NCBI RefSeq assembly: GCF_026017845.1
Contig: NZ_CP100416.1
Coordinates: forward strand, 7,565,326 to 7,629,325
Direction of reading: 5' to 3'
Source: Amycolatopsis mediterranei
GTDB taxonomy: Bacteria; Actinomycetota; Actinomycetes; Mycobacteriales; Pseudonocardiaceae
Length of the DNA: 64,000 nt
Numbering within the stretch: position 1 is the first letter of the stretch; each line of letters begins with the position of its first letter. The notes under the pieces are model-generated. The model saw only the letters and a list, made by a program, of their open reading frames with translations. It did no database searches and had not been told where the DNA came from. This document shows, piece after piece, positions 54,582-62,017 of the stretch. Made by a program: the position numbers and the translations under genes.

Positions 54582-55394
54582 CTACTGCTCCCGCGCCCGC
54601 TCGGCCGCCTTCTCCTCACGCCAGGCTTCGTCGTTCTTCCCGTAGCGCCAGTAGCCCGAAATCGACAGCAGCTCGCGCCGCACGCCGCGCTCATCGAGCA
54701 GGTAGCGCCGCAACTCGCGTACGAACCCCGCCTCGCCGTGGACGAACGCCTGCACGACGCCCTCGCGCCACGGCAGTTCGCGCACCGCTGCGGCGACGTC
54801 GCCGCCCGAGGCCCGGTGCAGCCAGGTGATCTGCGCCTCCGCCTTCGTGACCAGCGGCTGCTCTTCGTCCGCGTTCTCGACGAGGATCACCGCGTGCGCC
54901 GGGACGCCGGCGGGCAGCGCTTCGAGCGACGACGCGATGGCCGGCAACGCGCTTTCGTCGCCGGCCAGCAGGTGCCAGTCCGCCTCGGAGCCCGGCGCGT
55001 ACGCGCCGCCCGGGCCCTGCAGCAGCAGCTCGTCGCCCGGTTGGGCCGAGGCCGCCCACGGGCCCGCGATGCCCTCGTCGCCGTGGTGGACGAAGTCGAG
55101 GACCAGTTCGCCGGCCTGCGGGTCGAACCCGCGGACGGTGTAGGAGCGCTGCCGAGGCCAGTGCTCGCGTGGCATGGTCGCTCGGCACTCCTGGACGTCG
55201 AACGGCTCCGGGTACTCGACGCCGGGCACCTTGAACAGCACCTTCACGTACGCGTCGGTGAACTCGTTGGGCGTGAAGTCCGCGATCCCCTCACCGCCCG
55301 CGACGATCCGGATCATGTGCGGGGTGAGCCGCTCGGTCCGCAGCACCCGCAGTCGCACCGCGGGACGCCCGGATCGCCGGGGTGCTTCAGCCAT
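54582..55394 (-). CDS. siderophore-interacting protein (flavin-dependent ferric reductase-like)
   Basis: 270 residues from ATG 55394. The FAD-binding part contains RQRSYTVRGFDPQAGELVLDFVHHGDEGIAGPWA (RxYTVR and GxAxxW motifs) and the NAD(P)H-binding part LLAGDESALPAIASSLEALP. Family members such as ViuB and FscN reduce ferric siderophores to release iron. An IdeR/DtxR-type box directly precedes the start, so it should be derepressed in iron shortage. The C-terminal ISGYWRYGKNDEAWREEK is typical of the family. Confidence 0.92.
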   Translation of the reverse strand: MAEAPRRSGRPAVRLRVLRTERLTPHMIRIVAGGEGIADFTPNEFTDAYVKVLFKVPGVEYPEPFDVQECRATMPREHWPRQRSYTVRGFDPQAGELVLDFVHHGDEGIAGPWAASAQPGDELLLQGPGGAYAPGSEADWHLLAGDESALPAIASSLEALPAGVPAHAVILVENADEEQPLVTKAEAQITWLHRASGGDVAAAVRELPWREGVVQAFVHGEAGFVRELRRYLLDERGVRRELLSISGYWRYGKNDEAWREEKAAERAREQ

Positions 55395-55408
55395 CGGCCA
55401 CTCCAACC

Positions 55409-55427
55409 ATCGCTAAGGCTTACCTAA
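55409..55427 (-). promoter_or_regulatory. IdeR/DtxR iron box
   Basis: On the minus strand the 19-mer TTAGGTAAGCCTTAGCGAT matches 16 of 19 positions of the DtxR/IdeR consensus TTAGGTWAGSCTWACCTAA, with a perfect first half and centre. It ends 15 bp from the start codon, so bound repressor would block transcription or the ribosome site region. Confidence 0.7.
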
Positions 55428-55457
55428 CTCAGCCTACGCGCCGGAATGGGCACGCGG

Positions 55458-55790
55458 CTACTCAGGTGTACCCAGCTCGTCGAGCAACCCTGCGAACCCC
55501 GCGGCCACCGCCCCGCGGAACCCGATGAAGAACCGGTTCGCCAACGGCACCCCCCACCGCGCCCGCGAAGCCGCGTTGACCACCCGGTGCTCGACGCGCG
55601 CGCCTGCCGGATCGGCCGTGACGCGGTACTCCCCGCGATACCACCAGCCGCCCTGCACCGCGACGAATCCTCGTTCCCGATCGACCTCCATCTTCATCTG
55701 GTAGCCGCTACGCAGCTTCTGCCACAGCCGTTCGAACACCTCCGCGGGCGGGCGCGCGACCACCCCGGACGCCTCCGCAAGCGTTTTCAC
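55458..55790 (-). CDS. SRPBCC-fold-like small protein
   Basis: 110 residues from GTG 55790, overlapping the upstream stop as GTGA. The pattern fits a START/SRPBCC lipid-binding fold: PPAEVFERLWQKL helix, strands with QMKMEVDRERGFVAVQGGWWYRGEYRVTADPAGARVEHRVVN, and a long C-terminal helix. No catalytic residue evident. Coupled to an SnoaL-like protein; both under the divergent TetR operator. Function not deducible. Confidence 0.7.
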   Translation of the reverse strand: MKTLAEASGVVARPPAEVFERLWQKLRSGYQMKMEVDRERGFVAVQGGWWYRGEYRVTADPAGARVEHRVVNAASRARWGVPLANRFFIGFRGAVAAGFAGLLDELGTPE

Positions 55791-56197
55791 CCGCGCGGAT
55801 CCGAAACCCGCGTGTTCTGGAACGCGGTGATCAGCCATTCGCCTCCTTCCCGGACGAGCACGAAGGAAACGGTCGACTCGCGCCCTTCGTCGGCGACCTC
55901 CGCCCCGGTCAGCGACGAGCCACCGCCGACGACGGCCACGGCGACGTCCGGCCGGACGAACCGCACCTTCGCCGCCCCACCGAGCGACCCGGTGAGCTTC
56001 GAGCCCTTGAGCGGCCCTTCGAACAGGGCCCGGTGCGAGCTTTCGATCGCCTCCCGGCCCGGGAAGTTCGCCCCGAAGAACGTGACGTAGTCCGCGTCTT
56101 CGGTGAAGAGCCGCCCGTACGCGGCGGCATCGCCGGAGTTCCACGCGTCGGTCAGCCGGCCGAGCACATCACGGACCTCGGTGACAGCAGTGGTCAT
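55787..56197 (-). CDS. SgcJ/EcaC-type NTF2-like (SnoaL/DUF4440) protein
   Basis: 136 residues with the NTF2-like cone fold: RLTDAWNSGDAAAYGRLFTEDADYVTFFGANFPGREAIESSHRALFEG followed by four strands, matching SgcJ/EcaC family oxidoreductase-associated proteins. Such folds serve as isomerases, hydrolases or carriers of small hydrophobic ligands. Divergent from a TetR gene across tandem operator repeats, and therefore probably induced by that regulator's ligand. Confidence 0.82.
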   Translation of the reverse strand: MTTAVTEVRDVLGRLTDAWNSGDAAAYGRLFTEDADYVTFFGANFPGREAIESSHRALFEGPLKGSKLTGSLGGAAKVRFVRPDVAVAVVGGGSSLTGAEVADEGRESTVSFVLVREGGEWLITAFQNTRVSDPRG

Positions 56198-56209
56198 CAG
56201 ATTCCCCCT

Positions 56210-56275
56210 CGAACGTCGTTCGTCTTACGTACACTGTTCTACTCTCGAACAGCGTTCGCGTCAAGTACAGTGTTC
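56210..56275. promoter_or_regulatory. tandem 36-bp operator repeats for the divergent TetR
   Basis: Two units, at 56210-56245 and 56246-56281, each contain CGAACnnCGTTCG (56210-56222 and 56246-56258) followed by GTACA(C/G)TGTTC (56229-56239 and 56265-56275). The period of exactly 36 bp and the symmetric first motif point to two pairs of TetR dimer sites covering both divergent promoters. The second unit runs into the TetR start codon. Confidence 0.75.
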
Positions 56276-56277
56276 GG

Positions 56278-56982
56278 GTGACACTTCCCCCGCCGCCGTG
56301 GCGCAGCGCTCCCCGCCGCCGTGCCGCGAAACCCGTTCTCTCCCAGGCCTCGATCGTCCGGGCGGCCTTGATCGTCTTGGACGACGAAGGCTTCGACGCG
56401 GTCACCATGCGCAGGATCGCCCAGGAGCTGGAGACCGGACCGGCGTCGCTCTACGCGCACGTCTCGAACAAGGACGAACTGGCGGAGCTGATGCTCGACG
56501 CCGTGCTGGCCGACGTGTACGTCCCCGAGCCGGACCCGGCGCGCTGGGACGAGCAGGTCAAGGACCTCGTCCGCGACCAGATCCGGGTGATGGCCGCGCA
56601 TCGCGGCATCGCGCGCATCGCGTGGGACATCGCCGTGCCGGTCACGCCCAACTCGCTGAAGCAGGGCGAGGCGATGCTCGCCCTGCTTCGCGCGGGCGGG
56701 TTGACCCTCAAGCAGGCGACCTTCGCGGGCGACGCCCTCTCCCTCTACGCGAAGGCGTACGCCTACGAAGCGAGCGGCTGGACCTGGGGCGAAATCGACC
56801 AGGCGGAAGCCGGCGAACGCGGCAGGCAGATGGTGGCGTACATGCGGTCACTGCCCGCCGAATCATTCCCCAACATGCTGCACATCGGCGAGTACTTCTC
56901 CGCGGAGACGGCGGCGGAACGCCTCGAGTTCGCGCTCGACACCCACCTCGCCGGCCTCAAGGTCATCGCGGCGAAGAACTAG
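56278..56982 (+). CDS. TetR-family regulator with TetR_C domain
   Basis: 234 residues from GTG 56278. Helix-turn-helix in VTMRRIAQELETGPASLYAHVSNKDELAELML (about 41-72), the pattern of the TetR-proper (TetR_C_1) branch, and a C-terminal ligand domain with AGERGRQMVAYMRSLPAESFPNM. It should repress itself and the divergent SgcJ-like gene. Its last 15 bp including TAG are repeated at 57085-57099, beyond the hairpin element. Confidence 0.88.
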   Translation: MTLPPPPWRSAPRRRAAKPVLSQASIVRAALIVLDDEGFDAVTMRRIAQELETGPASLYAHVSNKDELAELMLDAVLADVYVPEPDPARWDEQVKDLVRDQIRVMAAHRGIARIAWDIAVPVTPNSLKQGEAMLALLRAGGLTLKQATFAGDALSLYAKAYAYEASGWTWGEIDQAEAGERGRQMVAYMRSLPAESFPNMLHIGEYFSAETAAERLEFALDTHLAGLKVIAAKN

Positions 56983-57099
56983 TGTCGCGCGTCTGAGGTT
57001 CGTTGACAGTCTCCTGGCGGCGGCTGGTCCGATGCAGTGAATGACTCATTCATGGCGTCGGACGCCAGGAATGAGTCATTCACTGCGGCGAAGAACTAG
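56968..57099. repeat. 15-bp direct repeat flanking the second hairpin element
   Basis: GCGGCGAAGAACTAG occurs at 56968-56982 (end of the TetR gene including its stop) and at 57085-57099, 117 bp further on, immediately to the right of hairpin copy 2. The 102 bp between them are noncoding. It looks like a target-site duplication or a local duplication associated with the element. Confidence 0.7.
57034..57086. repeat. 53-bp nested hairpin element, copy 2
   Basis: GCAGTGAATGACTCATTC... at 57034-57059 pairs with 57061-57086 with one A.G mismatch. Same length and order as copy 1 at 8129-8181, differing at about eight positions, most of them as compensatory pairs (A-T to G-C, T-A to G-C, G.U to G-C). 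It lies between the convergent TetR and oxidoreductase genes, where a bidirectional terminator would be expected. Confidence 0.85.
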
Positions 57100-58016
57100 G
57101 GCCGCAGCACGATCTTCCCGCGCGTGTGCCGCTGCTCCAGGTCGCGGTAGGCGTCCCGGACCTCGTCCAGCGGGTACACGCGGGCGATCGGCAGCGTCAG
57201 CAACCCCTTGTCCAGCAGGAGACCCAGCTCGCGCAGCACGTCAGCCGACGCCGCGGCCGCGTTGCCGTCGGTCTTCACGTTGTACTTCTCCGCCGCGGCG
57301 CGGTCGATGATCGTGTTGATGCGCCCCGGGTGGATCCCCAGGTGCAGCGCCAGTTCCACGTACCCGGAACCGAAGGTGTCCACGAACGCGTGCACACCGG
57401 AAGGCGCGGCTTCTCGGATCCGCTCGAGGACGCCCTCGCCGTAGGCAACCGGGATGACGCCGAGTTCACGCAGCCAGTCGTGGTTCGCCTCGCCGGCGAG
57501 GCCGATCACCGTGGCGCCGGCCAGCTTCGCCAGCTGCACCGCGAGCGAGCCGACGCCGCCCGCCGCCCCCGAGACGACGACCGTCTCCCCTTCACGCGGG
57601 CAGACCGCGCCCACCGCGGCGTACGCGGTGGTGCCCGCGACGAACAGCGAGCCGGCGACCTCCCACGGCACCCCGTCGGGCCGCGGCGTGAGGTTCGCGG
57701 CCTCGGCGACGACGAAGTCGGCGTGGCTCGACCGCGTGTCGACGAACCCGATCACCTCGTCACCGACGGCAATCTCCTCGACGCCTTCGCCCAGCGAAGT
57801 GACCACGCCGGCGAAATCGCTGCCCTGCCCCGAAGGGAACGTCGCCGGGTAGCGCTCGTGGAGCAGTCCCTTCCGGATGGACGCCTCACCCGGGTTGATC
57901 CCGGCGGCCCGCACCTCGACGAGCACCTGACCCGGTCCGGGGACCGGACGCGGCACGTCCTCGACCCGGAGGACCTGCACGTCGCCGTACTCGTCGAACC
58001 TGATCGCGCGCGCCAT
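57096..58016 (-). CDS. NADPH:quinone oxidoreductase-like medium-chain dehydrogenase
   Basis: 306 residues from ATG 58016. GroES-like N-terminal domain (VLVEVRAAGINPGEASIRKGLLHERYPATFPSGQGSDFAGVV) and Rossmann domain with VVVSGAAGGVGSLAVQLAKLAGATVIG. No zinc ligands are seen, so it belongs to the zeta-crystallin/QOR group that reduces quinones or enones with NADPH. Its stop falls inside the second copy of the 15-bp direct repeat. Single gene, convergent with tetR. Confidence 0.88.
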   Translation of the reverse strand: MARAIRFDEYGDVQVLRVEDVPRPVPGPGQVLVEVRAAGINPGEASIRKGLLHERYPATFPSGQGSDFAGVVTSLGEGVEEIAVGDEVIGFVDTRSSHADFVVAEAANLTPRPDGVPWEVAGSLFVAGTTAYAAVGAVCPREGETVVVSGAAGGVGSLAVQLAKLAGATVIGLAGEANHDWLRELGVIPVAYGEGVLERIREAAPSGVHAFVDTFGSGYVELALHLGIHPGRINTIIDRAAAEKYNVKTDGNAAAASADVLRELGLLLDKGLLTLPIARVYPLDEVRDAYRDLEQRHTRGKIVLRP

Positions 58017-58075
58017 GGGGCCTCCTCGAAGTCGTTGCTGAATACAAGTAACGACACCGTCCCCGGTTTTAATCC

Positions 58076-59308
58076 CTACCCGGCGAGGCGGCGGACCACC
58101 CCGTCGGCCAGCAGCCGGCCGCGGTCGGTGAGCACCGCGCGGCCCCGGGAGTCCAATGCGGACGGATCGAGCAGCCCCTCGGCCGCGGCCGCCCGCGCCT
58201 CGGCCAGCCCCGGCGCGTCGAGCACGTCGAGCGGCAAACCTTCGGCGACGCGCAGCTCGAGCATGATCCGCTCGAGGTGCTGGTCGTCGTCGGTGAGCAC
58301 CTCGCGCCCGGCCGCGGGCGAGTCGCCGCCGGCGAGCAGCGCGGCGTAGCGGGCCGGGTGCTTGACGTTCCACCAGCGCACCCCGCCGACGTGGCTGTGC
58401 GCGCCCGGACCGGCACCCCACCAGTCGTCACCCCGCCAGTAGCCGAGGTTGTGGCGGCAGCGGGCCGCGTCGGAGGCCGCCCAGTTCGACACCTCGTACC
58501 AGCGCAGTCCGGCCGAAGACAGCATGGCGTCGATCATCTCGTAGTCGGCCGCCAGCACGTCGTCGTCCGGCGCGGGCAGCTCGCCGCGGCGGACGCGGCG
58601 GGCCAGCGCCGTGCCCTCCTCGACGATCAGCGCGTACGCCGAGACGTGGTCGACGCCGGCGGCGAGCACGGCGTCGAGCGTCGCGCGCAGGTCGTCGGCG
58701 CGCTCCCCCGGCGTGCCGTAGATCACGTCGAGGTTCACGTGCTCGAACCCGGCCGCGCGCGCTTCGGCGGCGGCCTTCCCCGGACGTCCCGGGGTGTGCA
58801 CGCGATCGAGGATCTTCAGCACGTGCGGCGCGGCTGACTGCATGCCCAGCGAAATCCGCGTGTACCCGGCTTCGCGGATCCCGGCGAAGAACTCCGGTGA
58901 CGTCGATTCCGGGTTCGACTCCGTCGTCACCTCGGCGCCAGGCGCCAGCCCGAAGACGTCCCGGACGGCGTCGAGCACCGAGCGCAGCCCGTCCGCGCCG
59001 AGCAGCGACGGCGTGCCGCCGCCGACGAACACCGTATCCGCGGCGGGCGGCACGACGAGCGTGCGCGCGGCGAGCTCGAGCTCGCGGCGCAGCCCTTCGA
59101 GCCAGGACTCCGGCGACGAGCCGCTGTCGAGCTCACCCGCGGTGTAGGTGTTGAAGTCGCAATACCCGCAGCGCGTGGCGCAGAACGGGACGTGCACGTA
59201 CACCCCGAAGGCTCTGCTGCCGAGCCCCTTCAGCGCGCTTTCCGGCAACGCCGGATCGATCGGTGTGGCGGGGTCGGGACGCAGCACGGGCACGTTCGAA
59301 TTGTCCAC
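58076..59308 (-). CDS. hemW: heme chaperone HemW (radical SAM)
   Basis: 410 residues. Radical SAM cluster ligands Cys43, Cys47 and Cys50 (HVPFCATRCGYCDFN), GGGTPSLL, ESNPES and RISLGMQSAAPHVLKILDRVH motifs, and the C-terminal HemW domain (HNLGYWRGDDWWGAGPGAHSHVGGVRWWN). It lacks the extra Cys motif of true HemN coproporphyrinogen dehydrogenases; HemW inserts heme into target proteins. Same relative position as Rv2388c upstream of sirA in mycobacteria. Confidence 0.93.
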   Translation of the reverse strand: MDNSNVPVLRPDPATPIDPALPESALKGLGSRAFGVYVHVPFCATRCGYCDFNTYTAGELDSGSSPESWLEGLRRELELAARTLVVPPAADTVFVGGGTPSLLGADGLRSVLDAVRDVFGLAPGAEVTTESNPESTSPEFFAGIREAGYTRISLGMQSAAPHVLKILDRVHTPGRPGKAAAEARAAGFEHVNLDVIYGTPGERADDLRATLDAVLAAGVDHVSAYALIVEEGTALARRVRRGELPAPDDDVLAADYEMIDAMLSSAGLRWYEVSNWAASDAARCRHNLGYWRGDDWWGAGPGAHSHVGGVRWWNVKHPARYAALLAGGDSPAAGREVLTDDDQHLERIMLELRVAEGLPLDVLDAPGLAEARAAAAEGLLDPSALDSRGRAVLTDRGRLLADGVVRRLAG

Positions 59309-59354
59309 CCCGTCACGCCCGGTCGCCTCAAGGGGCCGATCGGGTTAACACCTG

Positions 59355-59771
59355 TTACGACGCGGGCAGGTTCGCCGCCGCCCAGTCCGGGTCGACCGGG
59401 ATCACCTCGATGACGTCGAGCAGCACGCCGTTCGGATCCGCGAGGTAGAAGTGGCGCTGCCCGTAGACCTCGTCGACCACCGGGGTCACCAGCTCGACCC
59501 CCGCCTCCTGGAGCCGCTTCGCCTCGGTGTGCGCGTCTTCGACGACGAGGCCGAACATCAGCCCGGCCGTCTGCCGCGCGCGGTAGGACGGCGGCACCGA
59601 CTCGTGGCCGCGCTGCACGAAGCTGATCTCGTACCCCGGCGCGCCGGCGTTGACGCTGGCGAACCAGCCGAGCTCGACGGTGACCGGCAGGCCGACGACG
59701 TCCGCGTAGAAGCGGGTGGTCGCGGCGACGTCGTCGACCAGGTAGCCCGCCCCGAAACCCTTGACCTGCAT
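59355..59771 (-). CDS. VOC-family (glyoxalase/bleomycin-resistance fold) protein
   Basis: 138 residues from ATG 59771 with two beta-alpha-beta3 repeats: GAGYLVDDVAATTRFYADVVGLPVTVELG, and GLVVEDAHTEAKRLQEAGVELVTPVVDEVYGQRHFYLADPNGVLLDVIEV. The usual metal ligands (His and Glu) are only partly present, with Glu in the final strand. Function could be lyase, isomerase or ligand binding. Divergent from the sirA leader across 171 bp. Confidence 0.85.
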   Translation of the reverse strand: MQVKGFGAGYLVDDVAATTRFYADVVGLPVTVELGWFASVNAGAPGYEISFVQRGHESVPPSYRARQTAGLMFGLVVEDAHTEAKRLQEAGVELVTPVVDEVYGQRHFYLADPNGVLLDVIEVIPVDPDWAAANLPAS

Positions 59772-59942
59772 CCCCGGTCCTCTCCTCAAACCACTGTGTT
59801 CGAAGTACTCTAGCTGTAGTGACTTAAAGGGCGCAAGGGTGCGCAGTGAAGACCATTGACACGATTTCCGCAGGTACGTGACCCTTCTCCCACCATCCGG
59901 GCAGGCCTGGACCACATTGTGGACGCGTGGCACGCTGACGCC

Positions 59943-60029
59943 GTGACTCATGCCGGTGTTCTCCTCGTGGCCCGCCGCCACGTCGACCTCCTGCGGGTCG
60001 CCAGCGCCCTCTGCGTACCCGTTCGCTGA
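59943..60029 (+). CDS. cysteine leader peptide upstream of sirA
   Basis: 28 residues from GTG 59943 ending VLLVARRHVDLLRVASALC-VPVR then TGA, with the RRHVDLxRV...C signature of the actinobacterial putative leader peptides found before sulfite reductase and other sulfur genes. The single Cys codon (TGC) near the end allows ribosome stalling when charged tRNA-Cys is low, which would change folding of the 106-nt interval before sirA. Known in mycobacteria as Cys-responsive attenuation. Confidence 0.8.
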   Translation: MTHAGVLLVARRHVDLLRVASALCVPVR

Positions 60030-60067
60030 CTGCCGCCGCCACCACCTGCCACGAATTCTGGACAGTC

Positions 60068-60108
60068 GGCGCCGGAGGAAACCCGCGAGCCGGCGGGCCT
60101 CCGCCGCC
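60068..60108 (+). promoter_or_regulatory. attenuator-like hairpin between leader and sirA
   Basis: GGCGCCGGAGG (60068-60078) pairs with CCTCCGCCGCC (60098-60108) with one mismatch, 39 nt past the leader stop. The right arm CCTCCGCCGCC could instead pair with the sirA ribosome binding region GGAGGACGCCGCC (60124-60135). This gives two alternative structures that could couple sirA translation to leader stalling. Confidence 0.5.
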
Positions 60109-60135
60109 ACGAAAAGCCTCTCGGAGGACGCCGCC

Positions 60136-61824
60136 ATGGCCACGCCCCAAACCCCAGCCCGCCCCGCGCGCGCCAAGCAGAAGCGCGGCGAAGGGCAGTG
60201 GGCGCTCGGTTACCGGGAGCCGCTGAACCCGAACGAGCGGTCCAAGAAGGACGACCACCCGCTCAACGTGCGGGCGCGCATCGAGAACATCTACGCCCAC
60301 CGCGGGTTCGACGCGATCGACCCGGGTGACCTGCGCGGCCGCTTCCGCTGGTTCGGCCTCTACACCCAGCGCAAGCCGGGGATCGACGGCGGCCGCACCG
60401 CGACGCTGGAGCCCGAAGAGCTCGACGACCGCTACTTCATGCTGCGGGTCCGCATCGACGGCGGCGCGCTGACCACCGAGCAGCTCACCGTGCTCGGCGA
60501 GATCTCGCAGGCGTACGCGCGCGACACCGCCGACATCACCGACCGGCAGAACATCCAGTACCACTGGATCCGGATCGAGGACGTCCCGGCGATCTGGGCC
60601 AAGCTCGAGAACGCCGGCATGACCACGATGGAGGCCTGCGGCGACAGCCCGCGCGTCATCCTCGGCTCGCCGGTCGCCGGCATCGCCGCGGCCGAGGTGC
60701 TCGACGGCACCCCGGCGATCGACGAGATCAAGCGCCGCTACATCGGCAAGCCGGAGTTCGCCAACCTGCCCCGCAAGTTCAAGACCGCGATCTCCGGCCA
60801 GCCCGACGTCGCCCACGAGATCCACGACGTGGCCTTCGTCGGCGTGGACCACCCCGAACACGGGCCCGGCTTCGACGTCTGGGTCGGCGGCGGCCTGTCC
60901 ACCAACCCGATGCTCGGGCAGCGCCTCGGCGCCTGGGTGCCCCTGGCCGAGGTCCCGGACGTCTGGGAAGGCGTCATCTCGATCTTCCGCGACTACGGCT
61001 ACCGGCGGCTGCGCTCGCGGGCCCGGATCAAGTTCCTGGTCAAGGACTGGGGCGCGGAGAAGTTCCGGCAGGTGCTGCAGGACGAGTACCTCAAGCGCGA
61101 GCTGATCGACGGCCCGCCGCCGGCCGACCCGGCCGTCCCGATCGACCACGTCGGCGTGCACCCGCAGGTCGACGGCAAGTTCTACGTCGGCGCCGCGCCG
61201 ATCGCCGGCCGGTCCAGCGGCGGCACGCTCGTCGCACTCGCCAAGGCCGCCGAGCGGGCCGGCTCCGGCCGCGTGCGGCTCACCCCGCAGCAGAAGGTCG
61301 TCGTGCTCGACGTCCCCGAGGCCCAGGTCGCGACGCTGTCGGCCGAGCTGGCCGAGCTGGGCCTGGAGACGAAGCCGTCGCCGTGGCGGCGCGGGGTGAT
61401 GGCCTGCACCGGGCTGGAGTTCTGCAAGCTCGCCATCGTCGAGACGAAGGCCCGCGCGCAGCAGCTCGTCGCGGACCTCGAGAAGTCCCTCGCCGACATC
61501 CAGGACGGCCTCGAGACGCCGGTGACCGTGCACCTCAACGGCTGTCCCAACTCCTGCGCGCGGATCCAGACCGCGGACATCGGCCTCAAGGGCCAGATCG
61601 TCACCGACGCCGACGGCAACCAGGTCGAAGGCTTCCAGGTGCACCTGGGCGGCGGGCTCGGCCTCGACGCCGGGTTCGGCCGGAAGCTGCGCGGGCACAA
61701 GGTGACTTCGGGCGAGCTGACCGGCTACGTCGAGCGGGTCGTGCGCAACTACGTCACCGGGCGCGAACCGGGCGAACGGTTCCCGCAGTGGGCCGCGCGC
61801 GCCGAGGAAAGTGCCCTCCAGTGA
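60136..61824 (+). CDS. sirA: ferredoxin-dependent sulfite reductase
   Basis: 562 residues from ATG 60136 behind GGAGGA. Siroheme/[4Fe-4S] ligands Cys424, Cys430 (MACTGLEFCKLA) and Cys470, Cys474 (LNGCPNSCARIQ). Tyr76 and Cys168 have the 92-residue spacing of the Tyr69-Cys161 covalent link in M. tuberculosis SirA, supporting sulfite rather than nitrite reductase. Reduces sulfite to sulfide with six electrons from ferredoxin. First structural gene of the cysH/D/N operon. Confidence 0.95.
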   Translation: MATPQTPARPARAKQKRGEGQWALGYREPLNPNERSKKDDHPLNVRARIENIYAHRGFDAIDPGDLRGRFRWFGLYTQRKPGIDGGRTATLEPEELDDRYFMLRVRIDGGALTTEQLTVLGEISQAYARDTADITDRQNIQYHWIRIEDVPAIWAKLENAGMTTMEACGDSPRVILGSPVAGIAAAEVLDGTPAIDEIKRRYIGKPEFANLPRKFKTAISGQPDVAHEIHDVAFVGVDHPEHGPGFDVWVGGGLSTNPMLGQRLGAWVPLAEVPDVWEGVISIFRDYGYRRLRSRARIKFLVKDWGAEKFRQVLQDEYLKRELIDGPPPADPAVPIDHVGVHPQVDGKFYVGAAPIAGRSSGGTLVALAKAAERAGSGRVRLTPQQKVVVLDVPEAQVATLSAELAELGLETKPSPWRRGVMACTGLEFCKLAIVETKARAQQLVADLEKSLADIQDGLETPVTVHLNGCPNSCARIQTADIGLKGQIVTDADGNQVEGFQVHLGGGLGLDAGFGRKLRGHKVTSGELTGYVERVVRNYVTGREPGERFPQWAARAEESALQ

Positions 61825-61858
61825 CAGCGCCGACGCACTCTTCCCCGCGGAGGCGCCA

Positions 61859-62017
61859 ATGAGCACAGCCGACGAGCGCGCGGCCCCGTACTACTGCCCC
61901 TATTGCGGCGACGAGGATCTCCGGCCGGAAGAGAACGGCGGCTGGCTGTGTTCCAGCTGTCGCCGGGTTTTCTCGGTCAAGTTCCTCGGCCTGTCCCTTC
62001 CGGAGGTTTCCCGATGA
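61859..62017 (+). CDS. small zinc-ribbon protein between sirA and cysH
   Basis: 52 residues. Cys13-x2-Cys16 (YYCPYCGDED) and Cys31-x2-Cys34 (WLCSSCRRVF) form a zinc-ribbon or rubredoxin-like knuckle. ATG 61859 lies 34 bp after sirA, and its stop overlaps the cysH start as ATGA. Small Cys4 proteins are common at this spot in actinobacterial sulfur operons. Possible roles are electron transfer, metal or sulfide handling; not established. Confidence 0.75.
   Translation: MSTADERAAPYYCPYCGDEDLRPEENGGWLCSSCRRVFSVKFLGLSLPEVSR

Noticed and set aside
59950-60135. N-terminal extension of SirA
   Set aside because: The upstream in-frame stretch overlaps the Cys leader in another frame and has no SirA homology; GGAGGA places the start at 60136.
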